A DNA stretch of 64,000 nt, taken from the NCBI GenBank assembly GCA_036732005.1, contig DAINDF010000002.1:62001-126000 (forward strand), in the 5' to 3' direction. Below, piece by piece: positions 53,225 to 62,615 of the stretch (position 1 is its first letter; every line of letters starts with the position of its first letter). Made by a program: the position numbers and the translations under genes. A model generated the notes under the pieces. That model did not search any database. It was not told the DNA's origin and saw only the letters and a list, made by a program, of their open reading frames with translations. Source of the stretch: UBA1926 sp036732005. GTDB lineage: Bacteria > Planctomycetota > Phycisphaerae > Phycisphaerales > UBA1924.

Positions 53225-54070
53225 ATGGACGAACGCCAAACCAAGATCGTTGAGGGAGCCGGGCTCGAAGAGTCGCGGATCAACCAGGAGCTCATCGAGT
53301 TCCTGAACAAGTGGTCGTTCCCCGTGCTGCTCGTCATCGCGCTGATCTCGGGCGGCTATTTCGTCAAGAACTGGTTCGAGCAGAAGGCGATCCTCAAGCG
53401 AGACGAGGCCTTCGCCCAGCTCGGCGCCCTCGAGGCGCTTCCCAGCCCCAGCGTCTTCTCGCTCGCCGAGATCGCCGAGCAATACCAGGGCGCCGGCAGC
53501 GTGGCCGAACTCGCCCGGCTCAAGGCGGCGGATGTCCATATGCACGCCGCCCGCACCGGCGTCGACCCCGCCGACCCCGCGGTGACGCTCAGCGAGGCCG
53601 ACCGCGACTTCCACCTCGAGAAGGCCGAGGGGTTCTACCGCGCGGTCCTGGACGCGACCGCCGCCGACGACGCCCGGGCCCTGCTCGCCGCCAACGCCGC
53701 CTTCGGGCTCGCCGCCGCCGCCGAGACCAGGGGCGACTCGGACACCGCCCGCACCAATTACGAGAAGGCCCGGGGCTACGCCGAGACCGCGGGCTACCTC
53801 CCGCTCGCCCGCGTCGCCCAGGGCATGCTCGACAGCATCCATGCGGGCGACGCGCCGGTGCTCTACGAGGCCTCGGCCCTCCCCCGCCTGCCCTATCAGC
53901 CCGAGCCCACGCCGCCGCCCGCCCCTGAGCAGCCCGCGGGGCCCGACGCGCCCGAGTCCGTCGATGGCGGCGAGCCCGCCCCGGCCGCGGACCTCCCCGC
54001 CCCCGCCGAAGCGCCCCAACCCGAGACCCCGGCGACCGACACCCCGGCCGACCCGCCCGGGAACGGATGA
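53225..54070 (+). CDS. Single-pass membrane protein with TPR-like periplasmic domain
   Basis: This 281-residue protein has one membrane helix near the N-terminus (FPVLLVIALISGGYFV, about 32-47). An extracytoplasmic helical domain resembles the YfgM/TPR class (LSEADRDFHLEKAEGFYRAVLDAT, ARALLAANAAFGLAAAAETRGDSDTARTNYEKA). The C-terminal 60 residues are Pro/Ala/Glu-rich. YfgM-type proteins work with envelope chaperones; this role is only suggested. The last codon overlaps the following ATG (ATGA), indicating translational coupling with the pseudouridine synthase. Confidence 0.68.
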   Translation: MDERQTKIVEGAGLEESRINQELIEFLNKWSFPVLLVIALISGGYFVKNWFEQKAILKRDEAFAQLGALEALPSPSVFSLAEIAEQYQGAGSVAELARLKAADVHMHAARTGVDPADPAVTLSEADRDFHLEKAEGFYRAVLDATAADDARALLAANAAFGLAAAAETRGDSDTARTNYEKARGYAETAGYLPLARVAQGMLDSIHAGDAPVLYEASALPRLPYQPEPTPPPAPEQPAGPDAPESVDGGEPAPAADLPAPAEAPQPETPATDTPADPPGNG

Positions 54071-55308
54071 CCGAACGCGAGGAACGCGTCAGCGGCTCGT
54101 GGATCCGCGAGGGCGAGCCCGCCTCGCCGGACGATCCGCCGTTGATCCTGCGCGGCGGGAAGGTCAACCCCGAGGCGATCGCGCTCGCCTACCGCCGCGC
54201 CGCCGAGGCCGGGGCGGACGACGACGCCCTGTTCCGCGTCTCGTTCGAGCTCAGCCGCGACCTGAAGTGCCGGCTCGACAAGTACCTCACGAGCCGGATC
54301 ACCTTCATGAGCCGCAACCAGTTGCAGCACCTGATCAACTCGGGCGGCGTCACGGTGAACGGACGCGAGGCCAAGCCCGCGACCACGCTGAGGCAGTCGG
54401 ACACCATCGAGGTCGTCGTCCCGCCGCCCCCCTCGAACGAGATCGTCCCGCAGAACATCCCGATCGAGGTCATGCACGAGGACGAGCACCTGATCGTGCT
54501 CAACAAGCAGGCCGACATCATCGTCCACCCGGCGCGGGCCGAGAAGAGCGGCACGCTTCTCAACGCCCTCGCCTGGCACTTCCGCCACACCAGCCAGAGC
54601 GGCGGGGACCTCAGCCCCCTCGGCGCCGACGACGCCCGCCCCGGGGTCGTCCACCGCCTCGACCGCAACACCACCGGGTGCATCCTCTTCGCCAAAAGCG
54701 AGGAGGTGCACTGGAAACTCGGGGCCCAGTTCGAGCACCGCAAGGTCGACAAACGCTACCTCGCCGTCGTCCACGGCGCGGTCGAGCCCGACGGGTTCGT
54801 CATCGAGAAGCCGGTCGGCCCGCACCCCTCCAAGGAGAAGGGCTACCGCGAGAAGATGGTCGTCCGCCACGACGACCTCGGCAAGCCCAGCGTCACGATC
54901 GCCCGCGTCCGCGAACGCTACCGCCTGCCGGGTCGCGTCGCGGGCGACCAGGCCTTCAGCCTCGTCGAGCTCGAACTCAAGACCGGGCGCACCCACCAGA
55001 TCCGCGTCCACCTCACCGACGGAGGCTGGCCCATCGTCGGTGACGACATGTACGGGGGACGACCGTTCTCAACCGATCTCGAAGGGGCCGACATCGTCAT
55101 CGCCCGGCAGGCCCTGCACGCGGCCCTGCTCGCCTTCGAGCACCCCATCACCGGCGAGACCATGTCCTTCGTCGCCCCCATCCCCGCCGACATGCGCCGT
55201 CTCATCGACGAGCTCCGCAAGGGGGACACACGCGTGCTCGATGTCGGCGGGACGGTGTCGGCGGTCCGCCTCGGCCTCGCCGGGCACCGCTCGACCAACG
55301 CCGGGTAG
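54067..55308 (+). CDS. RluA-family 23S rRNA/tRNA pseudouridine synthase
   Basis: This 413-residue enzyme converts specific uridines in RNA to pseudouridine. An S4 RNA-binding domain (about 73-125, KCRLDKYLTSRI then NQLQHLINSGGVTVNG) precedes the catalytic domain with HRLDRNTTG, where Asp199 is the nucleophile. The later motif LVELELKTGRTHQIRVHL is typical of the RluC/RluD branch. An N-terminal extension of about 65 residues precedes the S4 domain. RluC- and RluD-type specificity cannot be told apart here. The start overlaps the previous stop by 4 bp. Confidence 0.9.
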   Translation: MTEREERVSGSWIREGEPASPDDPPLILRGGKVNPEAIALAYRRAAEAGADDDALFRVSFELSRDLKCRLDKYLTSRITFMSRNQLQHLINSGGVTVNGREAKPATTLRQSDTIEVVVPPPPSNEIVPQNIPIEVMHEDEHLIVLNKQADIIVHPARAEKSGTLLNALAWHFRHTSQSGGDLSPLGADDARPGVVHRLDRNTTGCILFAKSEEVHWKLGAQFEHRKVDKRYLAVVHGAVEPDGFVIEKPVGPHPSKEKGYREKMVVRHDDLGKPSVTIARVRERYRLPGRVAGDQAFSLVELELKTGRTHQIRVHLTDGGWPIVGDDMYGGRPFSTDLEGADIVIARQALHAALLAFEHPITGETMSFVAPIPADMRRLIDELRKGDTRVLDVGGTVSAVRLGLAGHRSTNAG

Positions 55309-55317
55309 GCTGGCCCC

Positions 55318-56895
55318 ATGCGTGCCCCGGAACTGACACCGCACCTCGGATGGGTGAACACCCCGCGACCGCTCTCGTTGCAGGGCGACCTCGCCGGGCA
55401 TGTCGTGCTTCTTGAGTTCTGGACGCCAGGCCGGGTCGAATGCCGGCAGGTCGTGCCCGACCTCGCCTGGTTCGAGCGCAAGTACAAGGCCGATCCCTTC
55501 GTCGTCATCGGCGTGTGCAGCCCGGAGACGAGGGGGGAATCGACCCCCGAGGCCATCGGTCACGAGGCCCGGCGGCGGGGGATCACCCACCCGGTCGTGG
55601 TCGATGACGCGTTCAGGCTCTGGCGGGCCTTCCAGGTCAAACGCTGGCCCGCGTTCGCGCTCATCGACCCCAAGGGGACGGTGGTGGGGCAGGTCGCCGG
55701 CGAGGGCAACCGCATGCTCCTTGACCGCTATATCGCCCGCCTGCTCGCCGACGCCCGGCTCGACCGCTCGCTCGCGCCCGCCCGGATCGAGATCCCCCGC
55801 GAGGCGGACCGGGGCGCCGAGGCGTCCTCCCCGCTCCGCGACCCGTCCGCCGTTCTCGGGGTGGCCCCGCGGGTCGGGGCGCCGGGCCGCCTGATTGTCT
55901 CAGACTCCGGCAACCGGAGAGTGATCGTCAGCGCCTGGCCGGACGAGGCCGGGAACGCCCGCGTCGAGTTGGTCCTGGGCGGCGCCGCCGGCCCGCTCCG
56001 CGACGGCGTCGGAGCCGACGCGGTCTTCGCCGAGCCCGCGGCGCTCGAGCACGACCCCGCCACGGGCCGGATCTTTGTTTCGGACGCCCGCCACCACGCC
56101 GTCCGCGCGATCGAACTGAAGACCGCCTCCGTGCGCACGATCGCCGGCACCGGCGAGCTCGGCACCGACCCCAGGGGCGGCGCCGCAGGGGTGCGGCAGC
56201 CCCTCCGGTCCCCGCGCGGCCTCGCGTTCGACCGCGCCAGGCAGAGGCTCCTCATCGCGATGGCGGGTGACCACCGGCTCTGGGCGATCGATCTCACCAC
56301 CACCGTGACCCGCGCCATCGCCGGCAGCGGGACGCCGCGCGTCGCCGACGGTCCCGCGGAGTCCGCCTGCTTCTGGCAGCCGGCCGGCCTCGCGCTCGCC
56401 AGCGACGCGGGGCGGCTGTACATCGCCGACGAAGCGGGCAGCGCGATCCGAGAACTCGACCTGGCGACCCTGCGTGTGCGCACGCTCATCGGCAGGGCTT
56501 CGCTCCCGGGGGACAGTGACCAGGTCCTTTCCGACTCGGGCGACGCGGATGGGCCGGCAAACACCGCCCGTCTCCGCCGGCCCGCGTGCCTCGCCTTATG
56601 GGCCACCACCCCCATGCACGCCTCGGGCGACCGTGTGCTCGTCGCCGACGCCGGCAACGGCAAGATCAGGCTCGTCGACCCCGGCGCCGGAACCGTCTCG
56701 ACCCTCCTCGGCGACCGAGAGCGGCTCGCCACCCCGATGGGAATCGCCCTCGCCGCGCCGCGGCTCGGCGAGGCCGGCACGCCGCGGTGCTTTGTCGCCG
56801 AGACCGACCGCCACCGTGTACTGATGATCGACCCGAGGTCGGGTTCCGCGGTCGAGGTTCGGTTCGAGGGGCTCGCGTCGCCTCAGCCGGCCTGA
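55318..56895 (+). CDS. Thioredoxin-like/NHL-repeat protein with degenerate active site
   Basis: This 525-residue protein has an N-terminal thioredoxin-like domain (about 1-145: HVVLLEFWTPGRVECRQVVPDLAWFERKY). A beta-propeller of NHL repeats follows (for example GRLIVSDSGNRRVIV, GRIFVSDARHHAVRAIEL, GRLYIADEAGSAIREL, DRVLVADAGNGKIRLV). The layout matches the NHLRC2 family, where the active site reads CCINC. Here the aligned stretch is GRVEC, so the nucleophilic cysteine is lost and only the last Cys remains. No signal peptide is visible. It probably acts as a binding scaffold rather than an oxidoreductase. Its end overlaps the convergent gene by 13 bp. Confidence 0.82.
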   Translation: MRAPELTPHLGWVNTPRPLSLQGDLAGHVVLLEFWTPGRVECRQVVPDLAWFERKYKADPFVVIGVCSPETRGESTPEAIGHEARRRGITHPVVVDDAFRLWRAFQVKRWPAFALIDPKGTVVGQVAGEGNRMLLDRYIARLLADARLDRSLAPARIEIPREADRGAEASSPLRDPSAVLGVAPRVGAPGRLIVSDSGNRRVIVSAWPDEAGNARVELVLGGAAGPLRDGVGADAVFAEPAALEHDPATGRIFVSDARHHAVRAIELKTASVRTIAGTGELGTDPRGGAAGVRQPLRSPRGLAFDRARQRLLIAMAGDHRLWAIDLTTTVTRAIAGSGTPRVADGPAESACFWQPAGLALASDAGRLYIADEAGSAIRELDLATLRVRTLIGRASLPGDSDQVLSDSGDADGPANTARLRRPACLALWATTPMHASGDRVLVADAGNGKIRLVDPGAGTVSTLLGDRERLATPMGIALAAPRLGEAGTPRCFVAETDRHRVLMIDPRSGSAVEVRFEGLASPQPA

Positions 56896-57833
56896 CGGCG
56901 CTCGGCCTTCGACAGCGCCGCGATGAAGGACTCAAAGCCCGCGATCCGGACATCGTCGGTGTCGCACAGGTTGACCGCGCGCAGGCATTCGGCGAACAGC
57001 AGACGCCGCGACGCGACATTGGTCGCCGGCAGCGTCGCGTGCACCACCAGCCCGAACGCGTGATCGGTCCCCGCCGCCTCCGCGACCGCGTCCCGGATAT
57101 CCACCATGAACGCATCGAGCCGCTCGTGCATCGCGGCGATCGCGGTCTGATCGTCCGCGACGCGGAGCGTCGACCACGGCATGAGCGCCCCCGTTTCGAG
57201 CACGATCAGCCCGGGCCGCCCCGCCTCGCGCAGCGCCCCGCCCGCCTCCGCAGCCGCCCCGGCAAGGTCCGCGGGCGAGAGCGGCACCGCCGCCGCCGCC
57301 GCGATCGGCCACCGGTCGATCTCGATCTGCACCGGCGCCCCGAGGTCCGGGCTCAGCCGTGTCGACAGCCCCCCGCGCCGGCAGACCGCCGCGAACCCGA
57401 GCGTCAGGCGATCCCGCCTCGCCGTCGACTCGTCGTCCTCGCCAAGGTGTCGGAGCAGCCGGTCCGCCGCGCCGCCCGAATTCGGCCGCATCCCCGTCAC
57501 GATCGAGCTCAACTCGGTGACATCGAGCACCGCGGCGTAGACCTCGAGATTGCTCGGCGGGATCTCACCCGCGGACGGCGACGCGATCAGCCTCGCCACA
57601 GACCGCAGCACGCCCCGCCGATCACGCACGATCGAGAGCAGCCCCGGGTTCGCCCCGGCCCCCGCGAGCGTCTCGAGCACCTGGTCCGCCCGGTCCGCCA
57701 GCCGGTCGAAGGTCTCGCCCCCCAGCCCCTTGGCGAGGCGGAGGTCTTCGATCTGCGCCTCGGCCTGCCGCCCGAGCGCGCGGGCGAGGGGCGACGCGCC
57801 GGGGGACCTGGTCTGGTCGGTGTTCTCGGGCAT
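56883..57833 (-). CDS. Hypothetical protein
   Basis: This 316-residue alpha/beta protein has no membrane segment or signal peptide. Readable features are an N-terminal coiled region (LARALGRQAEAQIEDLRLAKGLGGETFDRLADRADQVLETLAG) and several alternating strands and helices, for example PGLIVLETGALMPWSTLRVADDQTAIAAMHERLDAFMVDI. No family was recognised. The ATG at 57833 follows GGAG; longer in-frame sequence is not protein-like. It is divergent from the response-regulator/HD-GYP pair. Confidence 0.6.
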   Translation of the reverse strand: MPENTDQTRSPGASPLARALGRQAEAQIEDLRLAKGLGGETFDRLADRADQVLETLAGAGANPGLLSIVRDRRGVLRSVARLIASPSAGEIPPSNLEVYAAVLDVTELSSIVTGMRPNSGGAADRLLRHLGEDDESTARRDRLTLGFAAVCRRGGLSTRLSPDLGAPVQIEIDRWPIAAAAAVPLSPADLAGAAAEAGGALREAGRPGLIVLETGALMPWSTLRVADDQTAIAAMHERLDAFMVDIRDAVAEAAGTDHAFGLVVHATLPATNVASRRLLFAECLRAVNLCDTDDVRIAGFESFIAALSKAERRQAG

Positions 57834-58033
57834 GCCGTCACTCCGGGGTTCTTCACATGATCGGACCGTCCAAGGGGGGTTCTGCACTCCGCTTTGCCCA
57901 CCGGCCCGACGCGGTGCGCCGCTCGTGAGGGCCCCGCCCCGGTTTCTCGCCCCTGCCTCCGCGGGCCGGCAAAGTCCGCCCTCTCCGGGCCCGATGTTCC
58001 GGAGGCCGAACCGGCAACGCACGGAGAGACCCG

Positions 58034-58420
58034 ATGACCGCCCACATCCTCCTCGTCGACGACGAGCTCCATGTCTCCCAGATCCTCGGCAGACGCCTCG
58101 AACGCGAAGGCTACCGCGTCACGATCGCCCGGGACGGCGTCGAAGCCACCCAGCACGCCGCCCAGGAGACCCCGGACCTGGTCATCTCCGACCTCCAGAT
58201 GCCCCGTATGGACGGCCTGGGCCTCGCGACCGCCCTCGCCGCCGCCCCCGCCCTCGCGGGCGTCCCCATCATCCTGCTCACCGCACGCGGGCACCGTATC
58301 GACCAGCAGGTGGTGGACCGCACCGCGATCACCCGCGTCCTGGCCAAGCCGTTCAGCGCCCACGAGGTCACAGCCGTCGTCGCCCAGGTCCTCGCCGAAA
58401 CCCAACGGGAGGCCGCGTGA
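58034..58420 (+). CDS. Single-domain response regulator (CheY-like)
   Basis: This 128-residue receiver has acidic pocket Asp9-Asp10, phospho-acceptor Asp53 (VISDLQMPRMDG), the conserved threonine in LLTARG and the lysine in LAKPF. It has no output domain. Its stop overlaps the following HD-GYP start (TGATG), so the two are made together. It may relay a kinase signal to the phosphodiesterase. GGAGAG precedes the ATG. Confidence 0.9.
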   Translation: MTAHILLVDDELHVSQILGRRLEREGYRVTIARDGVEATQHAAQETPDLVISDLQMPRMDGLGLATALAAAPALAGVPIILLTARGHRIDQQVVDRTAITRVLAKPFSAHEVTAVVAQVLAETQREAA

Positions 58421-59925
58421 TGAACGACCGGCACGGCGAGCAGATCCTCGCGACCATCGAGCGGTTCGCCGAGCGGGCCGCCCTGCTCGGCGCGGTCGTC
58501 CGCCGCCTCGCCGCGCCCGGGACCGATGCGCTGGGCGTGCACCTCGCTCGCCTGACGCCGCCCGAGAACGGGTGCGAGGTCCGGGCGCTCGGCGACGGAT
58601 GGGAGGTCGCGGTCGTGACCCCGTCTCGACGCGAGGATCTCGCCTTCGCCGCCGCGGTGCTCACGGGCGACCCCGCCACGCGAGACGATCAGGCCGGGGT
58701 CCACGCGATGCCCAGGCCCGAGGCCGCACGCGTGCTCGCCTCGCTCGCCCAGACCGCGCTCGACCTGATCGACGCCGGCGATTCCGGCGCCGCCATGCAG
58801 GAGTACTGCGGGTACCTCACCCGCTCGTACGAGAACATGGCGATGGTCTACCGCCTCGTCCGCTCGCTGGGCCGGCTGGGCTCGCCCGACGATATCGTCC
58901 AGCAGTCCCTGCGCAACATGGTCGAGACCCTCGAGTGCGAATGGGCCGCCGTCTGCTTCGAGCAGGCCCCCGCGCTCGTCGGCGAGCTGGCCACGCGCAC
59001 CTTCACCGCCGTCCACGACGGAGACGACGAACGCGTCCGCCCCGCGGTCGCCGAGTTCCTCGCAACCCTCGGGCCCGTCGAGCGTCGCATCATCACCCCC
59101 GAGGCCAACGGGGGCGTCTCGGTCATCGTCCAGCCCATCCGCGTCCGCAACGCGGATGTCGGCCGGCTCATCATGGCCGGCAAGCTCTCGGGCGAGGCCG
59201 ATGTCTCCAGCTTCGACACCCAGCTCATGGAGGCCGTCTCCGCCTGCATCGGTTCGCTCCTCGAGACCATCCGCCTCTACGAGGAGCAGGCCGCGACATT
59301 CATGGGCACCCTCCGCGCCCTCTCCTCGTCCCTCGACGCCAAGGACCGCTACACCAGGGGCCACTCCGAGCGCGTCGCCCTCCTCGCGAGGGACCTCGCG
59401 ATCGAGATCGGCCTCAGCGCCGACGAGGCCGAACGCGTCCACCTCGCCGGCATTCTCCACGACATCGGCAAGATCGGCGTGCCCGACCGCGTGCTCTGCA
59501 AGCCGGGCAAGCTCACCGACGAAGAGTTCGGCCTCATCAAACGCCACCCCCGCATCGGGCACGAGATCCTCAAGCCCATCCCCATGGTCCGCGACCTCCT
59601 CCCGGGCGTGCTCCACCACCACGAGCGGTGGGACGGCCGGGGCTACCCGGAGAATCTCCGGGCCCAGGACATCCCCCTCGTCGCGAGGATCCTCGCGATC
59701 GCCGACACCTTCGACGCGATGAGCTCCAACCGGGCCTACCGCCCCGCCCGCTCGCGCGAGGAGGTCCTCGCCGAGATCGAGCGCAGCGCCGGCACGCAGC
59801 TCGACCCCGATCTCGTGCCGACCTTCCTGCGCATGAGCCTCGACGGGTTCGATGCGCTGATCCGCCGCCATTCCGCCGAGCAGGTCAACGAGCAGCCCGC
59901 CGAGGGCCGCGCCGAGGCCGCCTGA
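58420..59925 (+). CDS. GAF-like/HD-GYP cyclic-di-GMP phosphodiesterase
   Basis: The predicted 501-residue protein has an unusual N-terminal domain (1-150), a GAF-like sensory domain (about 155-290) and a C-terminal HD-GYP domain. Metal and catalytic motifs are HSERVALLARDLA, HDIGKIG (His347-Asp348), HHERWDGRGYP (Gly408-Tyr409-Pro410) and DTFDAMSSNRAYR. HD-GYP proteins with these motifs degrade cyclic-di-GMP, so the operon probably adjusts motility, adhesion or secretion. The start is ATG at 58420, overlapping the regulator stop by one base; GTG at 58417 is an alternative. Confidence 0.9.
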   Translation: MNDRHGEQILATIERFAERAALLGAVVRRLAAPGTDALGVHLARLTPPENGCEVRALGDGWEVAVVTPSRREDLAFAAAVLTGDPATRDDQAGVHAMPRPEAARVLASLAQTALDLIDAGDSGAAMQEYCGYLTRSYENMAMVYRLVRSLGRLGSPDDIVQQSLRNMVETLECEWAAVCFEQAPALVGELATRTFTAVHDGDDERVRPAVAEFLATLGPVERRIITPEANGGVSVIVQPIRVRNADVGRLIMAGKLSGEADVSSFDTQLMEAVSACIGSLLETIRLYEEQAATFMGTLRALSSSLDAKDRYTRGHSERVALLARDLAIEIGLSADEAERVHLAGILHDIGKIGVPDRVLCKPGKLTDEEFGLIKRHPRIGHEILKPIPMVRDLLPGVLHHHERWDGRGYPENLRAQDIPLVARILAIADTFDAMSSNRAYRPARSREEVLAEIERSAGTQLDPDLVPTFLRMSLDGFDALIRRHSAEQVNEQPAEGRAEAA

Positions 59926-60191
59926 TACGGCTTGTGATTGATCGCTGCGCGTGCGCCGCCGGCGCCACCACCCTTCGCGTCAGCGGCGCGTGGTGCGGAT
60001 CGGACGCCGATGAAAGACCCACGACGCGCCCTCCGGGCGGGTCGGGGCACCACTTCCCGCGGCTCAATCAATCCAGATCAGATTGAGACCGATTCTCTGT
60101 CAAACTCGTGCCCGACGAGCCGCGGGTGCCAGCCCGCGGACCTTCGTTTCCCGGTCGCCCCATCGGCTTGCGTCTCCGCCTCGCCCGAGTT

Positions 60192-62480
60192 TCAATCGAA
60201 TTCCGTTTCAGCCCGCGCCGCCAGCACCGCCGCGAACGCCCGCACCGCGCGGTCCGCCGAGCGCAGCACCGCCACGCCCTCGCCCCGCAGCGCCCCGACG
60301 AACGCCTCGTACCGCGCCCCCGCGTCCACCACCGCGACGACCGGCTTGCCCGACTCCCGCGACAGGCGACCGACCGACGCCGCGAACGCGAACCCCGCCC
60401 CCATCTCGCGCTCCGTCGACGCGATCGCCGGCGTCAGCGGGATGCACGAGACCAACACCGCGTCAACCTCCTCCGATTCGAGCAGCACCCGCGCCGCGTC
60501 CTCGTACGCCCCCTCGCCCGCCATCGGCGTCAGGTCCAGCGGGTTCCTCGCGTTCACCAGCGATCCCAGCCCGTGCCCCGCGAGCACCGCTCGGAGCCGA
60601 CCGACCGAGGCCTCCCCGAGCGACGCGAGCCGGGGCGCCAACGCCGAGCCGTCCGCCGCGTCCGCCATCGCCACCGTCTCGCACCCAGCGTTGGCGATCG
60701 CCCCAATCCGCACGCCCCGCGCCCCGCGGACCGCGCCGGCGACCTCGAGCATCCCCGTGAAGTCCTCGAAATCCGCCGCGAGCAGCGCCCCGGCCGAGCG
60801 CAGCGCCGCGTCGCAGACCGCCTGGTCCCCCGCCAGCGACGCCGTGTGCCCCGCCGCCGCGTCCCGCCCCGCCTCGGTCCGCCCCGCTTTGTAGAACACC
60901 ACCACCTTCCCGGCCTCCCGGGCCGCGCGCACCGCCCGCGCCAACGCGAGCCCGTCCAGGTCTACGAACCCCTCGGCATAGATCCCGATCGCGTGGATGT
61001 CCGCACGCGTCGCCGACGCCTCGGTCATGTCCGAGAGCGTCAGATCCGCCTGATTCCCAAGCGAGACCGCCAGCGCCGGGTCGAGCGTCTCCACCCGGCT
61101 CATCCGGCTCACCACGAACGCCCCGGACTGGCTCACCAGCGCCACGCCGCGGTGCGGCGACCCACGCCGCTTGTCCAACTTCTCCGCCGGGATGAACAGC
61201 GTGTCATACCGCCCCGGGCGGCTCAGCACGCCCAGGCAATTCGGCCCAAGGAAGACCGGGCCTTCTTCCCCCGCCCGAGCCCGCGCGATCGACGAGGCGA
61301 TCTCACGCCCGAGATCGCCGCTCCCCTCCGTCTCGCCCGCGCCGCCCGGGATCAGGATCGCCCCGCCCACCTTCCCGCTCTCGACGCACGCGTCGATGAT
61401 CCCCGGCAACTCCCCGGCGCCCGCCGCCACGACGAGCAGATCCGCCCGCCAGGGCAGCGCCTCCACCGACGCCACGCACGCCACCCCGTCGATCGCTTCC
61501 GCCGGCCCGGGCTTGATCACACGCACCCGCTCGGGCGCGAACCCGCTCTCGAGCACATTCCGCAGGATGATCCGCCCGAAACTTGCCGCGTTCGTCGCCG
61601 AGACGCCCAGCACCGCGACCGTGCGCGGCTCGAGCAGCCGGGCGGTCTGTTCCGCCGGGCGCGGCGGGCGGGCCGAGGGGAGCGGGCCCACCCGACCGCG
61701 ACCGTCGAGCGGCGTCAGCCCCCCGCCACGCACCGCGAGCGGGTTGATCTCGAACTCCACCAGCCCCGCCGCGCCACCCGTCATCCCGGCCCGCGCGATC
61801 GCAAGAAACGCCCTGAACACGCGTTCGAGCACCCCGTCGTCGAGCGAGCGACCCCGCCCGCGCGCGCGCCCGGCGACCAGGTCGTACGCGGCCGTCCGCC
61901 TGAACTCCGCGAGAAAGCCCGCGCCGTCGACGAGCAACGCCGGGGCCCGCGCGATCGCCCGGTCGGGCTTCATCGAGGCCGCGAGGAACTCCGCGTCGGT
62001 CCCCCCGAGACCCGCCGCCAGCACCGGGCCGAACTCCCGCGTCGAACGCAGGCCGATGAACAACTCGCCCCCCAGCCCCGTCTGGTCCGGCGGGGACATC
62101 TCGACCACCAGCATCCCCTCGACCCGCCCCGGGCCCAGCCGCTCCACGAGATCGGCGAACGCCCGTTCCACCGCGGACGCCGCCCGCTCACAGAACACCA
62201 CCCCGCCCGCGTCCGACTTGTGCGTGATCTCCCGGGAGACGACCTTCAACACAACCCGGTCCCCGATCAGCCCGCCGAGCCACGCCGCGTCGACGGCTTC
62301 CCCCGTGCGCACGAACCGGTGCCGCGGCGGCGTCGGCCCGCCGGCTTCGGTGAGCAACGCGTACGCCTCGTGCTCGAACAGGCGGTCGCGGCCCTCGGCA
62401 TTGAGCCGCCCCAGCAGCCGCTCAATCCATGCGCCCAGCGTTACCGGGAACCCCTCCGGGGCTGCGTTCGTCGTCTTCAC
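60192..62480 (-). CDS. ADP-forming acyl-CoA synthetase (permuted: ATP-grasp first)
   Basis: The 762-residue protein has an N-terminal ATP-grasp domain (LLTEAGGPTPPRHRFV, VVLKVVSREITHKSDAGGV, FEINPLAV). A CoA-binding domain (TVAVLGVSATNAASFGRIILRN) and a succinyl-CoA-ligase-like domain (VALVSQSGAFVVSRMS) follow. The phospho-histidine motif AGHTASLAGD is in the next domain. These enzymes convert an acyl-CoA plus ADP and phosphate to acid and ATP, or the reverse. In most relatives the ATP-grasp part is C-terminal, so this is the permuted arrangement. The start is GTG at 62480, with AAGGG upstream; a TTG at 62504 is possible. It is divergent from aroA. The gap to the convergent HD-GYP gene (59926-60191) shows no clear terminator. 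Confidence 0.85.
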   Translation of the reverse strand: MKTTNAAPEGFPVTLGAWIERLLGRLNAEGRDRLFEHEAYALLTEAGGPTPPRHRFVRTGEAVDAAWLGGLIGDRVVLKVVSREITHKSDAGGVVFCERAASAVERAFADLVERLGPGRVEGMLVVEMSPPDQTGLGGELFIGLRSTREFGPVLAAGLGGTDAEFLAASMKPDRAIARAPALLVDGAGFLAEFRRTAAYDLVAGRARGRGRSLDDGVLERVFRAFLAIARAGMTGGAAGLVEFEINPLAVRGGGLTPLDGRGRVGPLPSARPPRPAEQTARLLEPRTVAVLGVSATNAASFGRIILRNVLESGFAPERVRVIKPGPAEAIDGVACVASVEALPWRADLLVVAAGAGELPGIIDACVESGKVGGAILIPGGAGETEGSGDLGREIASSIARARAGEEGPVFLGPNCLGVLSRPGRYDTLFIPAEKLDKRRGSPHRGVALVSQSGAFVVSRMSRVETLDPALAVSLGNQADLTLSDMTEASATRADIHAIGIYAEGFVDLDGLALARAVRAAREAGKVVVFYKAGRTEAGRDAAAGHTASLAGDQAVCDAALRSAGALLAADFEDFTGMLEVAGAVRGARGVRIGAIANAGCETVAMADAADGSALAPRLASLGEASVGRLRAVLAGHGLGSLVNARNPLDLTPMAGEGAYEDAARVLLESEEVDAVLVSCIPLTPAIASTEREMGAGFAFAASVGRLSRESGKPVVAVVDAGARYEAFVGALRGEGVAVLRSADRAVRAFAAVLAARAETEFD

Positions 62481-62615
62481 CGCCGCGTCCCTTCTGCCGT
62501 TCAAGACCCGGGCAAATGCGGATATTCAGAGCCAATTTTACCCCGGGGGCCGTTGGCTGCCGAAGCGGTCCGGGCCCCGCCCGCCTCCGTGCCCGCCCGG
62601 CAGTACGATCGCCCG

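Noticed and set aside
60108..62615. Open plus-strand frame running into aroA that would make a 1296-residue fusion
   Set aside because: The upstream 830 codons are the shadow of the acyl-CoA synthetase on the other strand. aroA begins at 62616, where EPSP synthase sequence starts.
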